A stretch of DNA of 32,136 nt, from assembly GCA_002717225.1 (NCBI GenBank), contig PBDG01000044.1, positions 1-32,136 on the forward strand, read 5' to 3'. The DNA is from Rhodospirillaceae bacterium. GTDB lineage: Bacteria > Pseudomonadota > Alphaproteobacteria > UBA828. A program made the translations under genes and the position numbers. The notes under the pieces were generated by a model that did no database searches, was not told where the DNA came from, and was given only the letters and a program-made list of their open reading frames with translations. Below are positions 17,021 through 24,422 of the stretch, one piece after another (position 1 is the first letter of the stretch; every line of letters begins with the position of its first letter).

Positions 17021-18510
17021 TGGGCGGCGCCCTTGCGATGCCCGGTTTCCTCCCAGGCGCTTAAACTGGACAACAAATTCTCGTAAGCACGCTGCACGCC
17101 CGATTGATCATAATTCTTACCGTCGGACGTGGTGTAGTCGCCCATATCAAACGAGGTCGCGATGATGGAGGAAAGGAATCGGCTACCGTCGGCCTGAGCC
17201 CCCACATGATTGAATTCCGGCGACAAAGCCCAAGCGAGGTCACCTTTCAGCCGCGCCTCATCGGTCTTCAACCGAACATGCGGCAGGAAATTATAAAGAT
17301 TGTGGCGCCCGAAGGAGATGACCGGTTTGCCCATGACTGCCGCCTCGAAACCACCGGTACCAGTAATTGTGGCTATTGCGGTGGCAGCACGGACAACTTC
17401 CAGGCCCAATTCGCGAGTATCGAGTAAACGGACGTTTTTGAATTCCTTGATCTGCGCGTAGAAATCGCGCGGCCGCCGGCCCATCGCTGCTAGGGTTTCC
17501 TTGACAGCTAGAATCACTCCTGCCGGCAGATCACGGGATAACGCAGCGATGCAGGAGAGCTGGTAAAAATATTCTGGCGACAACGTTTGCAAAGCCATTT
17601 CCGGCTCGGTGTGGAGTGGATAATATACGAACGGCTGCCCCGCCAATTCCCTTAGCCGACACATGCCAGGACCGGTCAGGCGGCGTGTGTCGCGCCAGCG
17701 CCGGATGTGAAGAGCCAACTCGTCCATCATGTAATAACCTCTGCCCTTCTCATAGCCGCGCAACCACCAATATCCCCGCCGCGCAGCGGTCATCGCGAGC
17801 ACATGGCTCAATTCGAATAGTCCCCGGGATTTGAGAAATTTTGCGCGGTTGACGAGATGATCGTGATACGGACTTTCAATATCCTTGCTATTCGCTTTGC
17901 TGGTCGACGTGAATGCAGCCTCAAGATTGGGTGCTGAAAAATACTCGTTTTCCGCCCAGTAGTAGTAATTCTTATAGCGGGCACCAGCCATGAAGCGGTA
18001 GGGGACGCCGTGCGCTCGGGCAACGGTCGCGGGGATTTTGCCACCGCTGATGAAGAGCGTTGGCGAATGCTTGGCAATTTCCGCCTCCCAATAATCGAGC
18101 GTCTCATTGTAGGCGTGCAGCATTTGGACGTAGCTCGTCTTCGTGGAATAACGCGAACGCGGATGGCGGAATCCACCCAAGGCATAGCCCCGCCCGAGAT
18201 GACGATCGGATACAGCAAGGTGGTTATAGGTACAGCCGAGACGTGCCTCGTGCACCCTTGCCCGTTCTAGCACGGCACCATGATCAAGATCTTGTGCACC
18301 TATACTCTGATAGAGCGTGCACACCTGATTGACGGAATCAATCACGCCGGATTCGCGGTAGGTCTCGTAAAACCGAATGTCCTGTTTGTTGTTGCAATAG
18401 AGATGTATTTCGCTCCCGTGATGCTTTTTTAGGAGTCCGAAGACATCCAATTGCACGAATCGCGTGGCCGAGCCTGGCAAGGCGAAAATTCGTGACAAAG
18501 CATCACTCAT
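17017..18510 (-). CDS. Capsule-type polysaccharide biosynthesis glycosyltransferase
   Basis: This 497-residue protein resembles the Capsule_synth/KpsC-KpsS and surface-carbohydrate transferase families. Evidence is a C-terminal GT-B-like part with FVYYPLHTEPEMALQTLSPEY, AVKETLAAMGRRPRDFY, and the nucleotide-sugar contact region TITGTGGFEAAVMGKPVISFG. Earlier, LFISGGKIPATVARAHGVPY looks like an N-terminal Rossmann segment. No signal peptide or membrane helix is evident. The ATG at 18510 has AGGA upstream, and the stop overlaps the HisF-like start. It is a candidate transferase for the CMP-nonulosonate or for a capsule linker sugar; the donor cannot be told. Confidence 0.8.
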   Translation of the reverse strand: MSDALSRIFALPGSATRFVQLDVFGLLKKHHGSEIHLYCNNKQDIRFYETYRESGVIDSVNQVCTLYQSIGAQDLDHGAVLERARVHEARLGCTYNHLAVSDRHLGRGYALGGFRHPRSRYSTKTSYVQMLHAYNETLDYWEAEIAKHSPTLFISGGKIPATVARAHGVPYRFMAGARYKNYYYWAENEYFSAPNLEAAFTSTSKANSKDIESPYHDHLVNRAKFLKSRGLFELSHVLAMTAARRGYWWLRGYEKGRGYYMMDELALHIRRWRDTRRLTGPGMCRLRELAGQPFVYYPLHTEPEMALQTLSPEYFYQLSCIAALSRDLPAGVILAVKETLAAMGRRPRDFYAQIKEFKNVRLLDTRELGLEVVRAATAIATITGTGGFEAAVMGKPVISFGRHNLYNFLPHVRLKTDEARLKGDLAWALSPEFNHVGAQADGSRFLSSIIATSFDMGDYTTSDGKNYDQSGVQRAYENLLSSLSAWEETGHRKGAAQ

Positions 18511-18549
18511 GGCTCGTATTCCTGGAGTTCAAGATGGCATGAGCTTGGC

Positions 18550-19356
18550 TCATACATCGCTCTTTCTTGCCGGCTCGCCGGCATGTACAGCCTGGCGTGG
18601 ACGCCGCAGTACGGCACTTGCCTGGCCGACCGTCGTAGCCAGCCAGATCAGGTTGGCGCTCACTCCGAATGCTACGGTCAGGCCAAGGTAGACCCAGCGT
18701 CCTTCCGGCAGAAGGATTAGCCAAGGCGCAAAGCAATAGAGATTCATCGACAGCCGGACTGGCCAATTTCTTATCCGTTCAAAATAATTGATCCGTGCTG
18801 TGTCTTTATCGCTGAGAGGTCCGGTTCGCCTGATCATCCATTCGCGCACGAAGCTAAAACGGTGGCGTGCCGTCCCGGTCAGCAGCGCAATGATGCTGGC
18901 GATGCCACCGATCACCATCGCCGCACCGCCGCCACCATCCTCCCAAAGACCAATAGCGATAGCGAAGGGCGCCGCGAACAGAACGACATCGTCTGCAAAT
19001 CCATCAATGAACTTACCCCAGTAATTGCCCTTGTCGTCGAGCCGCGAAAGATTGCCATCGACGCAATCGAGCACATAGGCGAGCGTAAAAGCGACAAGCC
19101 CGACAAAGCCAACCCAATAGTTACCGATGGCGAACAGCACCAGGGAAAAACCGCCGATCAGAAGGCGGAGCAAAATCACTTGATCCGCGGTTACGCCCAA
19201 ATTGTAGAACGCCGGCGTCATCAGATTGGCGAGTGGGCGGGCAAAATAGGCGAGGCTAATTGGCTCGTCCTCCGGCGCGCGGAAGGACGCCCTTACTTCA
19301 GCCAACCCAATCCGGATACGGCCACCGGAAAACCTACCCGTGCGGCTCTCTGTCAT
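18550..19356 (-). CDS. CDP-alcohol phosphotransferase family membrane protein
   Basis: This 268-residue integral membrane protein has about six hydrophobic helices. The family motif D-x2-D-G-x2-A-R-x8-G-x3-D-x3-D is present as D97, D100-G101, S104-R105, G114, D118 and D122. The only change is Ala to Ser at 104. Enzymes of this class move a phospho-alcohol or phospho-aminoalcohol from a CDP or CMP carrier to a lipid or sugar hydroxyl. The ATG at 19356 has GGGGAG at good spacing; the longer reading to 19401 lacks support. It is the first gene of the long minus-strand operon. Because a phosphonate-activating gene lies 5 kb away, it could transfer a phosphonate head group; ordinary phosphatidyl or phosphoethanolamine transfer is equally possible. 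Confidence 0.85.
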   Translation of the reverse strand: MTESRTGRFSGGRIRIGLAEVRASFRAPEDEPISLAYFARPLANLMTPAFYNLGVTADQVILLRLLIGGFSLVLFAIGNYWVGFVGLVAFTLAYVLDCVDGNLSRLDDKGNYWGKFIDGFADDVVLFAAPFAIAIGLWEDGGGGAAMVIGGIASIIALLTGTARHRFSFVREWMIRRTGPLSDKDTARINYFERIRNWPVRLSMNLYCFAPWLILLPEGRWVYLGLTVAFGVSANLIWLATTVGQASAVLRRPRQAVHAGEPARKSDV

Positions 19357-19508
19357 GAGTCTCCCCAGTCTGAATGTTTGTTTGCAAAAGCCGCCACCCA
19401 AGCGATCCCATTTGCGCTATCAATCGCTCCAGCTTCGCGGTATTCCTAATGAACATGTCTCAGCGAGTTCATGACCGCCCGCGCAGGGCCAGATGGAAGG
19501 CCCGGATC
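19357..19508. promoter_or_regulatory. Divergent intergenic region between the long minus operon and the hydrolase gene
   Basis: About 150 nt separate two genes that point away from each other, so promoters for both must lie here or overlap the coding starts. The segment is moderately AT-rich around 19371-19400, including a TTTGTTTGCAAAA stretch. I could not identify a convincing -35/-10 pair on either strand. Confidence 0.35.
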
Positions 19509-20621
19509 ATGGCGGCCCAGCGGCGGGCGATGGCACTTCTCGGTCGACCCATCGATCCCTATCCACGGGCCAGGGAAAATCTTTATCTCAGCCCGAGTCA
19601 AAGCCACTGGGCCGAGATGAGTGCCATTCATCCCCAGCTTTCCCATATCGGTGCGGCGCGCGGTGATATCGGCGAATGGCAGCTTGAGGCGCGCGAAAAA
19701 CTCGCCGAGCTCACTGGATACAGCGCTTCGACCACGATCCCCGAAGAGATGACCTGGGACGCGACGACGCTTTCCGACGGCTACTACCGCACTTCCTACT
19801 ATTTGCGCGTAGCACCTAGTCGTGACGTCCCGGTTCATATCATTACCCGCCCGGAGAGCAAGTCGCCGCAACGCGTTATGATCTGTCTGCACGGTACCAA
19901 TTCCGGCGCACATTTGGCCTGGGGCGAAGTGCGCCTGCCGGCCGACCACGAAAGGCTGGCCCGGGGTGCGGATTTTGCTTTGCAAGCAGTTGCGCAGGGC
20001 TGGCTGGCTGTCGTGATTGAGCAAAGCTGTTTCGGTGAGCGGCGGGAGAAGCAATTGGCGAAATGCTCCGCCGATCCTTGTATCGACGCAGCCAACCATG
20101 CGCTTCTCCTGGGGCGAACCCTGATCGGTGAGCGAGCATCCGACATCAGTGCCGTGTTCAACTGGCTGCATGCCGACTCCGAGCCCAAAGCGCCGCGCGG
20201 TAGCCCTACTGTTGTGCTCGGACACTCTTCCGGCGGCAGCGCCGCTCTCCTTGCGGCCGCGTTGGATCCCCGTCTCAACGGCATCGTCGCCAGCGGCTGC
20301 GTCGGATATTGGAGTGATACGATCATGCGACGTGCCGATGGCGGTGGCCAAAACATAATACCGGGTATTCTGCACTGGCTGGAGATGGATGATGTTGTCG
20401 GTCTGTGCGCACCGCGTCCCACTCTGCTGATTTCGGGGACCAATGATCATATTTGGCCAGCAAGCGGAATGGTTGCAGTTGCCGATTCCACCACCGAGAT
20501 TTTTGCCGCGGCTGGCGCCAAGGACAGGATCCGTAAGATTTCCGTGGATGGCGGGCATCGCTTTTATCCAGACGAAACTTGGCGTGGGATCGCAGAGCTG
20601 TTCAACAACGCCAGGTCGTAA
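19509..20621 (+). CDS. Alpha/beta hydrolase (dienelactone hydrolase/acetyl-esterase-like)
   Basis: This protein of about 370 residues has the alpha/beta-hydrolase elements in order: oxyanion strand MICLHGTNSGAH, nucleophile elbow GHSSGG, acid segment LLISGTNDHIWP, and catalytic His in GGHRFYPDETW. There is no signal peptide, so it probably acts in the cytoplasm. Relatives include carbohydrate and xenobiotic esterases, so it could remove an O-acetyl group from a glycan precursor; no substrate can be named. The ATG at 19509 is preceded by GGAAGG at 8 nt. ATGs at 19449 and 19455 would give a longer, arginine-rich N-terminus but have no ribosome-binding site. It stands alone between genes on the other strand. 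Confidence 0.82.
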   Translation: MAAQRRAMALLGRPIDPYPRARENLYLSPSQSHWAEMSAIHPQLSHIGAARGDIGEWQLEAREKLAELTGYSASTTIPEEMTWDATTLSDGYYRTSYYLRVAPSRDVPVHIITRPESKSPQRVMICLHGTNSGAHLAWGEVRLPADHERLARGADFALQAVAQGWLAVVIEQSCFGERREKQLAKCSADPCIDAANHALLLGRTLIGERASDISAVFNWLHADSEPKAPRGSPTVVLGHSSGGSAALLAAALDPRLNGIVASGCVGYWSDTIMRRADGGGQNIIPGILHWLEMDDVVGLCAPRPTLLISGTNDHIWPASGMVAVADSTTEIFAAAGAKDRIRKISVDGGHRFYPDETWRGIAELFNNARS

Positions 20622-20650
20622 TCTCGCAGCCATTTGGATTTCCTAGTGGT

Positions 20651-20664
20651 GTTTCGCAAGAAAC
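20651..20664. terminator. Weak hairpin between convergent genes
   Basis: The bases GTTTC-GCAA-GAAAC form a five-pair stem with a tetraloop, followed on the plus strand by CTTTCC. It sits in the 66-nt gap between the hydrolase stop and the stop of the convergent glycosyltransferase-DUF924 gene. The position suits a bidirectional terminator, but the stem is short and the U-tract poor. Confidence 0.25.
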
Positions 20665-20687
20665 TTTCCTGCCTCATGCCTCGTTTT

Positions 20688-21785
20688 TCAGCCCAGCGCC
20701 TGGAGAAGGGCCACTGCTTCCGCCTGGTGCGCCAGATCCTCGCTATGCTGAAGTGGTAGATAGAGAAATTTCCGCTGTTCGGGCGTCAGGAGACGATCAA
20801 AGCCTTTCGCCATGGATTCGCGGTGCGCCTCAAGTGCCATCGCATCGCTGGCGACGGCACCCACGCCGCCGCGATGAATGTTACGGGAAAACTGATCCAA
20901 CAGAAGAATCTCGGCAAGCGCGCCCCAGGGAGTCACACGCCAACCGCGCATCTCACCGAGAACCGCGCGCGCGTGAAGATCGACGAATCTCTCCCGCACC
21001 TCTCTGTCAAAAACCACGTCCTTGGCATGCCACAGTTTCGGATTCGCCTCCTCAAACCAGAAATCTAGTATATTCCAAACATCAACACCGCCCTCGCGCT
21101 GAAATGCCTCCTCTTCAGCCAACCACTCGGCGGCATAGGACACATTCTGCCAATTGTCGAACCATGGGCCACCTCTCGTATAGTGAACCACGTTCGGCGG
21201 ATAGCCGTCCTCGGGTGGTTGGCTCCATCCTTCAAGCCAATTCCAAGTCTCTGCAACGGCCCCGAGCTCGTCATCCTCTAACCACTGAAAACGATGAAGG
21301 AAAGCACCGGTCTCGGCGCTTACCTTTTCAGGGGATAGCGCGCGGTTTTTAGGGTGACCGCAATTGTAGAGCACCAATGAAGACCAATTCTTGCGCGGAT
21401 ATACTGTCTGCACAGATCCATCCATCTTCATGGTTTCGGGTGGCCGGTGATCATGGTGTACGCACATCGCCGCATAACGGTCGTCGATTTGATCGATTAA
21501 TTTCTGCACGTCACCAAGCCACAAAAAATCGCAATCACAGAAGATTGCCCAGCCATCAAATCCAGCAAGGTGCGGGACCAAAAACCGGGTGTAGGTAAAT
21601 TCGGTGGATGCTAGCGGATCAGTCGCCCGCGAATAGATTCCTGCCTCGCGCAAAACCTGTTGCCGCAATGCGATGACCTGAACGGGTTCAGAAGTGCGAT
21701 CTAAAATCGAATGACGACACACTTGGTACGCGATATCCTCGCGGCTGTCCCAGCCAACATAGATTCGAATTGGTTGTTTAGTCAT
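20688..21785 (-). CDS. GT8-like glycosyltransferase fused to a shortened DUF924 domain
   Basis: This fusion has 365 residues. Residues 1 to about 225 look like a small GT-A glycosyltransferase of the GT8-like type: IRIYVGWDSREDIAYQV at the start, TEFTYTRFLVP, and the metal/nucleotide motif D84-C-D86 in FCDCDFLWLGD. Residues 235-365 match the first two thirds of DUF924 (VWNILDFWFEE, PWGALAEILLLDQFSRNIHRG, PLQHSEDLAHQAEAV). The family normally continues for about 50 residues, including a RFGRFPHRN-type segment that is missing here, and I do not find it in other frames after the stop. The start was set at the ATG at 21785, where the domain begins; neither this nor 21824 has a clear ribosome-binding site. 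It may add a sugar to the glycan; the role of DUF924 is unknown. Confidence 0.75.
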   Translation of the reverse strand: MTKQPIRIYVGWDSREDIAYQVCRHSILDRTSEPVQVIALRQQVLREAGIYSRATDPLASTEFTYTRFLVPHLAGFDGWAIFCDCDFLWLGDVQKLIDQIDDRYAAMCVHHDHRPPETMKMDGSVQTVYPRKNWSSLVLYNCGHPKNRALSPEKVSAETGAFLHRFQWLEDDELGAVAETWNWLEGWSQPPEDGYPPNVVHYTRGGPWFDNWQNVSYAAEWLAEEEAFQREGGVDVWNILDFWFEEANPKLWHAKDVVFDREVRERFVDLHARAVLGEMRGWRVTPWGALAEILLLDQFSRNIHRGGVGAVASDAMALEAHRESMAKGFDRLLTPEQRKFLYLPLQHSEDLAHQAEAVALLQALG

Positions 21786-22074
21786 GGGGCTTGGATTTTT
21801 CAGTGGTTTGCACGGGCGTGTCATAGCGTGCGACCAAGAATAGTTTGCAAACTAAGTCACAGTAACCGCTTAAAACGAGGAATTGAGCAGACGAGCAGAT
21901 CATAAAATTGTGCCCAAATTTCAGCGTCGAAAGCATCTCCTCTCTAAAACTATTTCTCAGACTAGGTCTCGATCAGCCAAAAATGGAAAACGTGACGCTG
22001 CAAATTGCAGATGTGAGGTGCGCAACAATTCAAATTCGAATACCGCCGGTGGACGAATTGGAAGCGGGTGTGAT
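21786..22074. promoter_or_regulatory. Divergent intergenic region upstream of legB with two palindromes
   Basis: Two genes diverge from this 289-nt AT-rich stretch. It contains a perfect 14-bp palindrome, TAGTTTGCAAACTA (21841-21854), and a 13-bp one, CTGCAAATTGCAG (21998-22010). Either could be an operator, as both share a TTGCAAA/GCAAATTGC-type core. An open reading frame in phase with legB extends back across most of this region, but its codons look random and the conserved domain starts only near 22,100. I could not place a promoter with confidence. Confidence 0.4.
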
Positions 22075-23109
22075 ATGAGCGCCGCCATGACCAACAGTGA
22101 CAATGAATTCAGCGGCAAGCGAGTTTTGGTGACGGGTGCCGACGGCTTTATCGGCTCCCACCTGGCCGAAGCACTGGTGCACACAGGCGCTGAGGTTACC
22201 GCACTTGCATTCTACAACTCCTTTGGCACCTGCGGTTGGCTCGATGAAATCGCTAATGAGACACGCTCCGCCATGCACATCGAGCTCGGCGATGTGCGGG
22301 ACGGCGTACAGATGCGCTCCCTCGCAGAGGGCATCGATATCATCTTTCACCTGGCAGCGTTGATCGGCATTCCCTATTCCTATGTTGCTGCGCAATCCTA
22401 CGTCGACGTCAACATCCACGGCACGCTCAATCTTTTGGAAGCGTCGCGCACCGGCATGGTAGGACGCTTCATTCATACTTCGACTAGCGAGGTCTATGGC
22501 TCGGCGCAAACCAGACCAATCTGCGAAGATCATCCGCTGCATGGCCAGTCACCCTATGCAGCGAGCAAGATCGGCGCCGATCAGATGGTCGAAGCCTTCG
22601 TCCGCTCGCATGGCATACCAGCGGTAACGCTCCGCCCGTTCAACACTTTCGGCCCACGCCAAAGTGAGCGTGCGGTGATCCCGACGACTATTCGCCAAAT
22701 GCTCGATCCGGCTTGCACGAAGATTTTTCTGGGAGATCTCAGCACAACACGCGATTTCACCTTCGTCGGCGATACAGTGCGTGCGTTTCTCGCCCTTGGC
22801 GGCGCCGCGAACGCAGAATTTGGTAAAGTCTACAACGTCGGCACCGGCGTCGAAATCAAAGTCAGCGAAGTGGTAACCCAACTCGGCGATATCACAGGCT
22901 GCAACAAGCCGATCGTCAGTGAAGAGACGCGCATTCGCCCGGAACATTCCGAGGTTCGCTCGCTCGTTGCCGACGCAACGCGTCTGACCAACCTTTCCGG
23001 CTGGCAGCCGCAAACCGTTCTTGAAGACGGCCTTAGCCGTTGCATCGACTGGTGGCGCGAGCGCATCGCCAGTGGACGCCAGCGTCGCAACAACAGTTAC
23101 GTCCGTTAG
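22075..23109 (+). CDS. legB: NAD-dependent nucleotide-sugar 4,6-dehydratase (LegB-type SDR)
   Basis: This 344-residue extended short-chain dehydrogenase has an NAD-binding VTGADGFIGSHL near residue 20, the catalytic region HTSTSEVYG with the YxxxK pair in SPYAASKIGADQM, and PFNTFGPRQSERAVIPT. Very LegB-like diagnostic stretches are LAFYNSFGTCGWLDEI, AALIGIPYSY and LGDLSTTRDFTFVGDT. LegB removes water from nucleotide-linked GlcNAc to give the 6-deoxy-4-keto intermediate for LegC. The ATG at 22075 has GGAAG about 10 nt upstream; a second ATG at 22087 is less likely. It is encoded on the opposite strand and 16 kb from legC, in a more AT-rich part of the island. Confidence 0.92.
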   Translation: MSAAMTNSDNEFSGKRVLVTGADGFIGSHLAEALVHTGAEVTALAFYNSFGTCGWLDEIANETRSAMHIELGDVRDGVQMRSLAEGIDIIFHLAALIGIPYSYVAAQSYVDVNIHGTLNLLEASRTGMVGRFIHTSTSEVYGSAQTRPICEDHPLHGQSPYAASKIGADQMVEAFVRSHGIPAVTLRPFNTFGPRQSERAVIPTTIRQMLDPACTKIFLGDLSTTRDFTFVGDTVRAFLALGGAANAEFGKVYNVGTGVEIKVSEVVTQLGDITGCNKPIVSEETRIRPEHSEVRSLVADATRLTNLSGWQPQTVLEDGLSRCIDWWRERIASGRQRRNNSYVR

Positions 23110-23416
23110 CCCACACATTTTTGATCTTTCCATGTCATGTCTCGGAGCAAAGCCTTTGTATCATCGCGGAAATTGGCGCCTTCAAACTTAGTGCTCTCTG
23201 CTTATTTGACAGCGATGCCCGGTGCCACCTCTCCTCTGCAAAATAGTCGATCAAGCCATGGTGGTTGGTGTTTTCCCCCGGACAAGAGAATTTTAGGCCG
23301 CGGTGGTTTTCCACAGTGGTAATGTCATTCCCAACACAGTTAAGTTTGTTAACGTTGACGACCAGATAATCGATCTCACTCGCCAAGGTAGAGTAGATAA
23401 AGCTGCTACCGCCCAG
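23110..23416. other. Non-coding gap between legB and the convergent regulator gene
   Basis: This 307-nt stretch holds no gene I can support. An 83-codon reading frame on the minus strand (23386-23135, TTG start, no ribosome-binding site) has a protein-like composition but matches nothing I recognise. A short stem GTGG-TTTT-CCAC lies near 23303-23314. On the minus strand, GGCGGTAGC (23413-23405) lies just past the regulator stop. Confidence 0.4.
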
Positions 23417-24049
23417 TCACCTGTTGCTACTCGGCAGCGCTTCCAACGATCGGGTCACGCCAAGTATCGAAGGAACGAGCACGCGGAGCGGTTGTAGTTC
23501 GCCGATCAGCCCATCATAGATAGCTTGTGGCTCGTTTAGTGCTGTAAGGATTGCCGCGTCGGGGCGGTCTAACGCACTGAGCGCTTTAACTACTGAAAGA
23601 CCCAGGCAGGTCTCACCAGCTCGCCCAGGGGCAACGACCCCTTGCAGCACCACATCGTGTTCGCGTGCCGAAAGGATGGCGATTTCCGCCAATTCGCCAT
23701 CACCAGCTAGGGCCAAGTGGCGCCAGCCAGCTGCAGTACATTGCATGAAGATTTCATTATATTGCACCCGCGCGCGGCGAAAGAAGGTCAGCGAATCTGA
23801 GAGATATTCTGCGGTAAGGCGGGTTTTTTCAGTAAACCCCTGGGGCGTTAGATAATAGGCGTAGCGATTCGGTGGAATTTCGCTAATTTTGATCAATCCT
23901 TTTCGCACACACCGCTTCACATAGCTGTTGGTCATACCGAGCGCGATGCCTAATTCCTTGGCCAAAGTGCGCTGATTGACATTTTCCGATTCGCCGACAC
24001 GGACCAAAATGTCGCGGATAATAGCGTCGTCACGATCTTTGCGGCTCAT
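23417..24049 (-). CDS. Winged-helix transcriptional regulator with a C-terminal Rossmann-like domain
   Basis: This 210-residue protein has a winged helix-turn-helix in about residues 10-75: NQRTLAKELGIALGMTNSYVKRCVRKGLI is the helix-turn-helix and NRYAYYLTPQGF the wing. This pattern is common in regulators next to surface-polysaccharide genes. A linker helix (LTFFRRARVQYNEIF) leads to a C-terminal domain with LALAGDGELAEIAIL and VVLQGVVAPG. That domain resembles the nucleotide/CoA-binding Rossmann fold of the PglD N-terminus, so it may sense a nucleotide sugar. It is transcribed away from the phosphonate operon. The shared gap contains three identical-pattern inverted repeats that are the obvious candidates for its binding sites. 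The start at ATG 24049 has only a weak ribosome-binding site. Confidence 0.83.
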   Translation of the reverse strand: MSRKDRDDAIIRDILVRVGESENVNQRTLAKELGIALGMTNSYVKRCVRKGLIKISEIPPNRYAYYLTPQGFTEKTRLTAEYLSDSLTFFRRARVQYNEIFMQCTAAGWRHLALAGDGELAEIAILSAREHDVVLQGVVAPGRAGETCLGLSVVKALSALDRPDAAILTALNEPQAIYDGLIGELQPLRVLVPSILGVTRSLEALPSSNR

Positions 24050-24137
24050 ACGCAGGGTCCGGCAGGCATAATACGCCGTTTTCGGATTGGAAGCACCGGA
24101 TGAACTAATAACATGTTGATATAATGCATAATTTTGA

Positions 24138-24149
24138 GACGCTACCGCC
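24138..24149 (-). promoter_or_regulatory. ops-like element (11 of 12 bases) in the regulator leader
   Basis: Read on the minus strand this is GGCGGTAGCGTC, differing only in the last base from the E. coli ops pause element GGCGGTAGCGTG that recruits RfaH. It lies about 88 nt before the regulator start codon in the transcribed direction. A NusG/RfaH-like gene is encoded 3.5 kb away. The match may be chance, and the last base matters for ops function in E. coli, so this is only a candidate. Confidence 0.3.
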
Positions 24150-24241
24150 GTTCCAGGTGCCCGATGGCAACCCGGTCAGCCGATATTAAGGGCCCAACAA
24201 CCGGACCCGGATGGCGCCAGAAAATCTAGAACGACTCCAAT

Positions 24242-24256
24242 GTTCATTCTATGAAC
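24242..24256. promoter_or_regulatory. Operator-like inverted repeat 1
   Basis: GTTCA-TTCTA-TGAAC, a perfect five-base inverted repeat around a five-base spacer. First of three in the gap upstream of the PEP mutase gene; its centre is 34 bp from that of repeat 2. Confidence 0.7.
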
Positions 24257-24275
24257 GCGTGTGCTGACCGTTATC

Positions 24276-24290
24276 GTTCATTTATTGAAC
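24276..24290. promoter_or_regulatory. Operator-like inverted repeat 2
   Basis: GTTCA-TTTAT-TGAAC, with the same arms and spacing as repeat 1. It is 34 bp centre-to-centre from repeat 1 and 32 bp from repeat 3, so all three fall on nearly the same face of the helix. Confidence 0.7.
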
Positions 24291-24307
24291 ATCAAATCAA
24301 GAAATTT

Positions 24308-24322
24308 GTTCAAAATTTGAAC
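24308..24322. promoter_or_regulatory. Operator-like inverted repeat 3
   Basis: GTTCA-AAATT-TGAAC, with arms identical to repeats 1 and 2. It ends 100 nt before the PEP mutase start codon, close to where the operon promoter should lie. Occupancy here could block or position RNA polymerase. Confidence 0.7.
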
Positions 24323-24422
24323 GTAGAAAGTTTGAGAATTCATTTCAAAGCATGGACTTTTTATTCAGCTTTGCCACGTGCTACGATTCAGCGGCTGGCT
24401 AAATAGAAGTGACAGGCGAAAC

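Larger units (their letters stand above)
24050..24422. promoter_or_regulatory. Divergent control region between the regulator gene and the phosphonate operon
   Basis: This 373-nt gap is more AT-rich than the genes around it. It contains three perfect 15-bp inverted repeats (listed separately), all in the half nearer the PEP mutase gene. It also has a TATAAT hexamer at 24120-24125 with no good -35 partner at the right distance, and an ops-like site on the minus strand in the regulator's leader. Promoters for both genes are expected here. The third repeat ends with TTGAAC, which could serve as a -35 element, but no clear -10 follows. Confidence 0.6.

Noticed and set aside
19446-20633. Minus-strand open frame of 395 codons
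   Set aside because: Antisense to the alpha/beta hydrolase, which has the full catalytic pattern in order; the antisense protein has no domain.
23135-23386. Possible 83-residue protein on the minus strand
   Set aside because: TTG start with no ribosome-binding site, no recognised family, and it sits in an AT-richer gap.
24120-24125. TATAAT as a -10 promoter element for the phosphonate operon
   Set aside because: No acceptable -35 hexamer is found 16-18 bp upstream, and it lies about 300 nt from the start codon.
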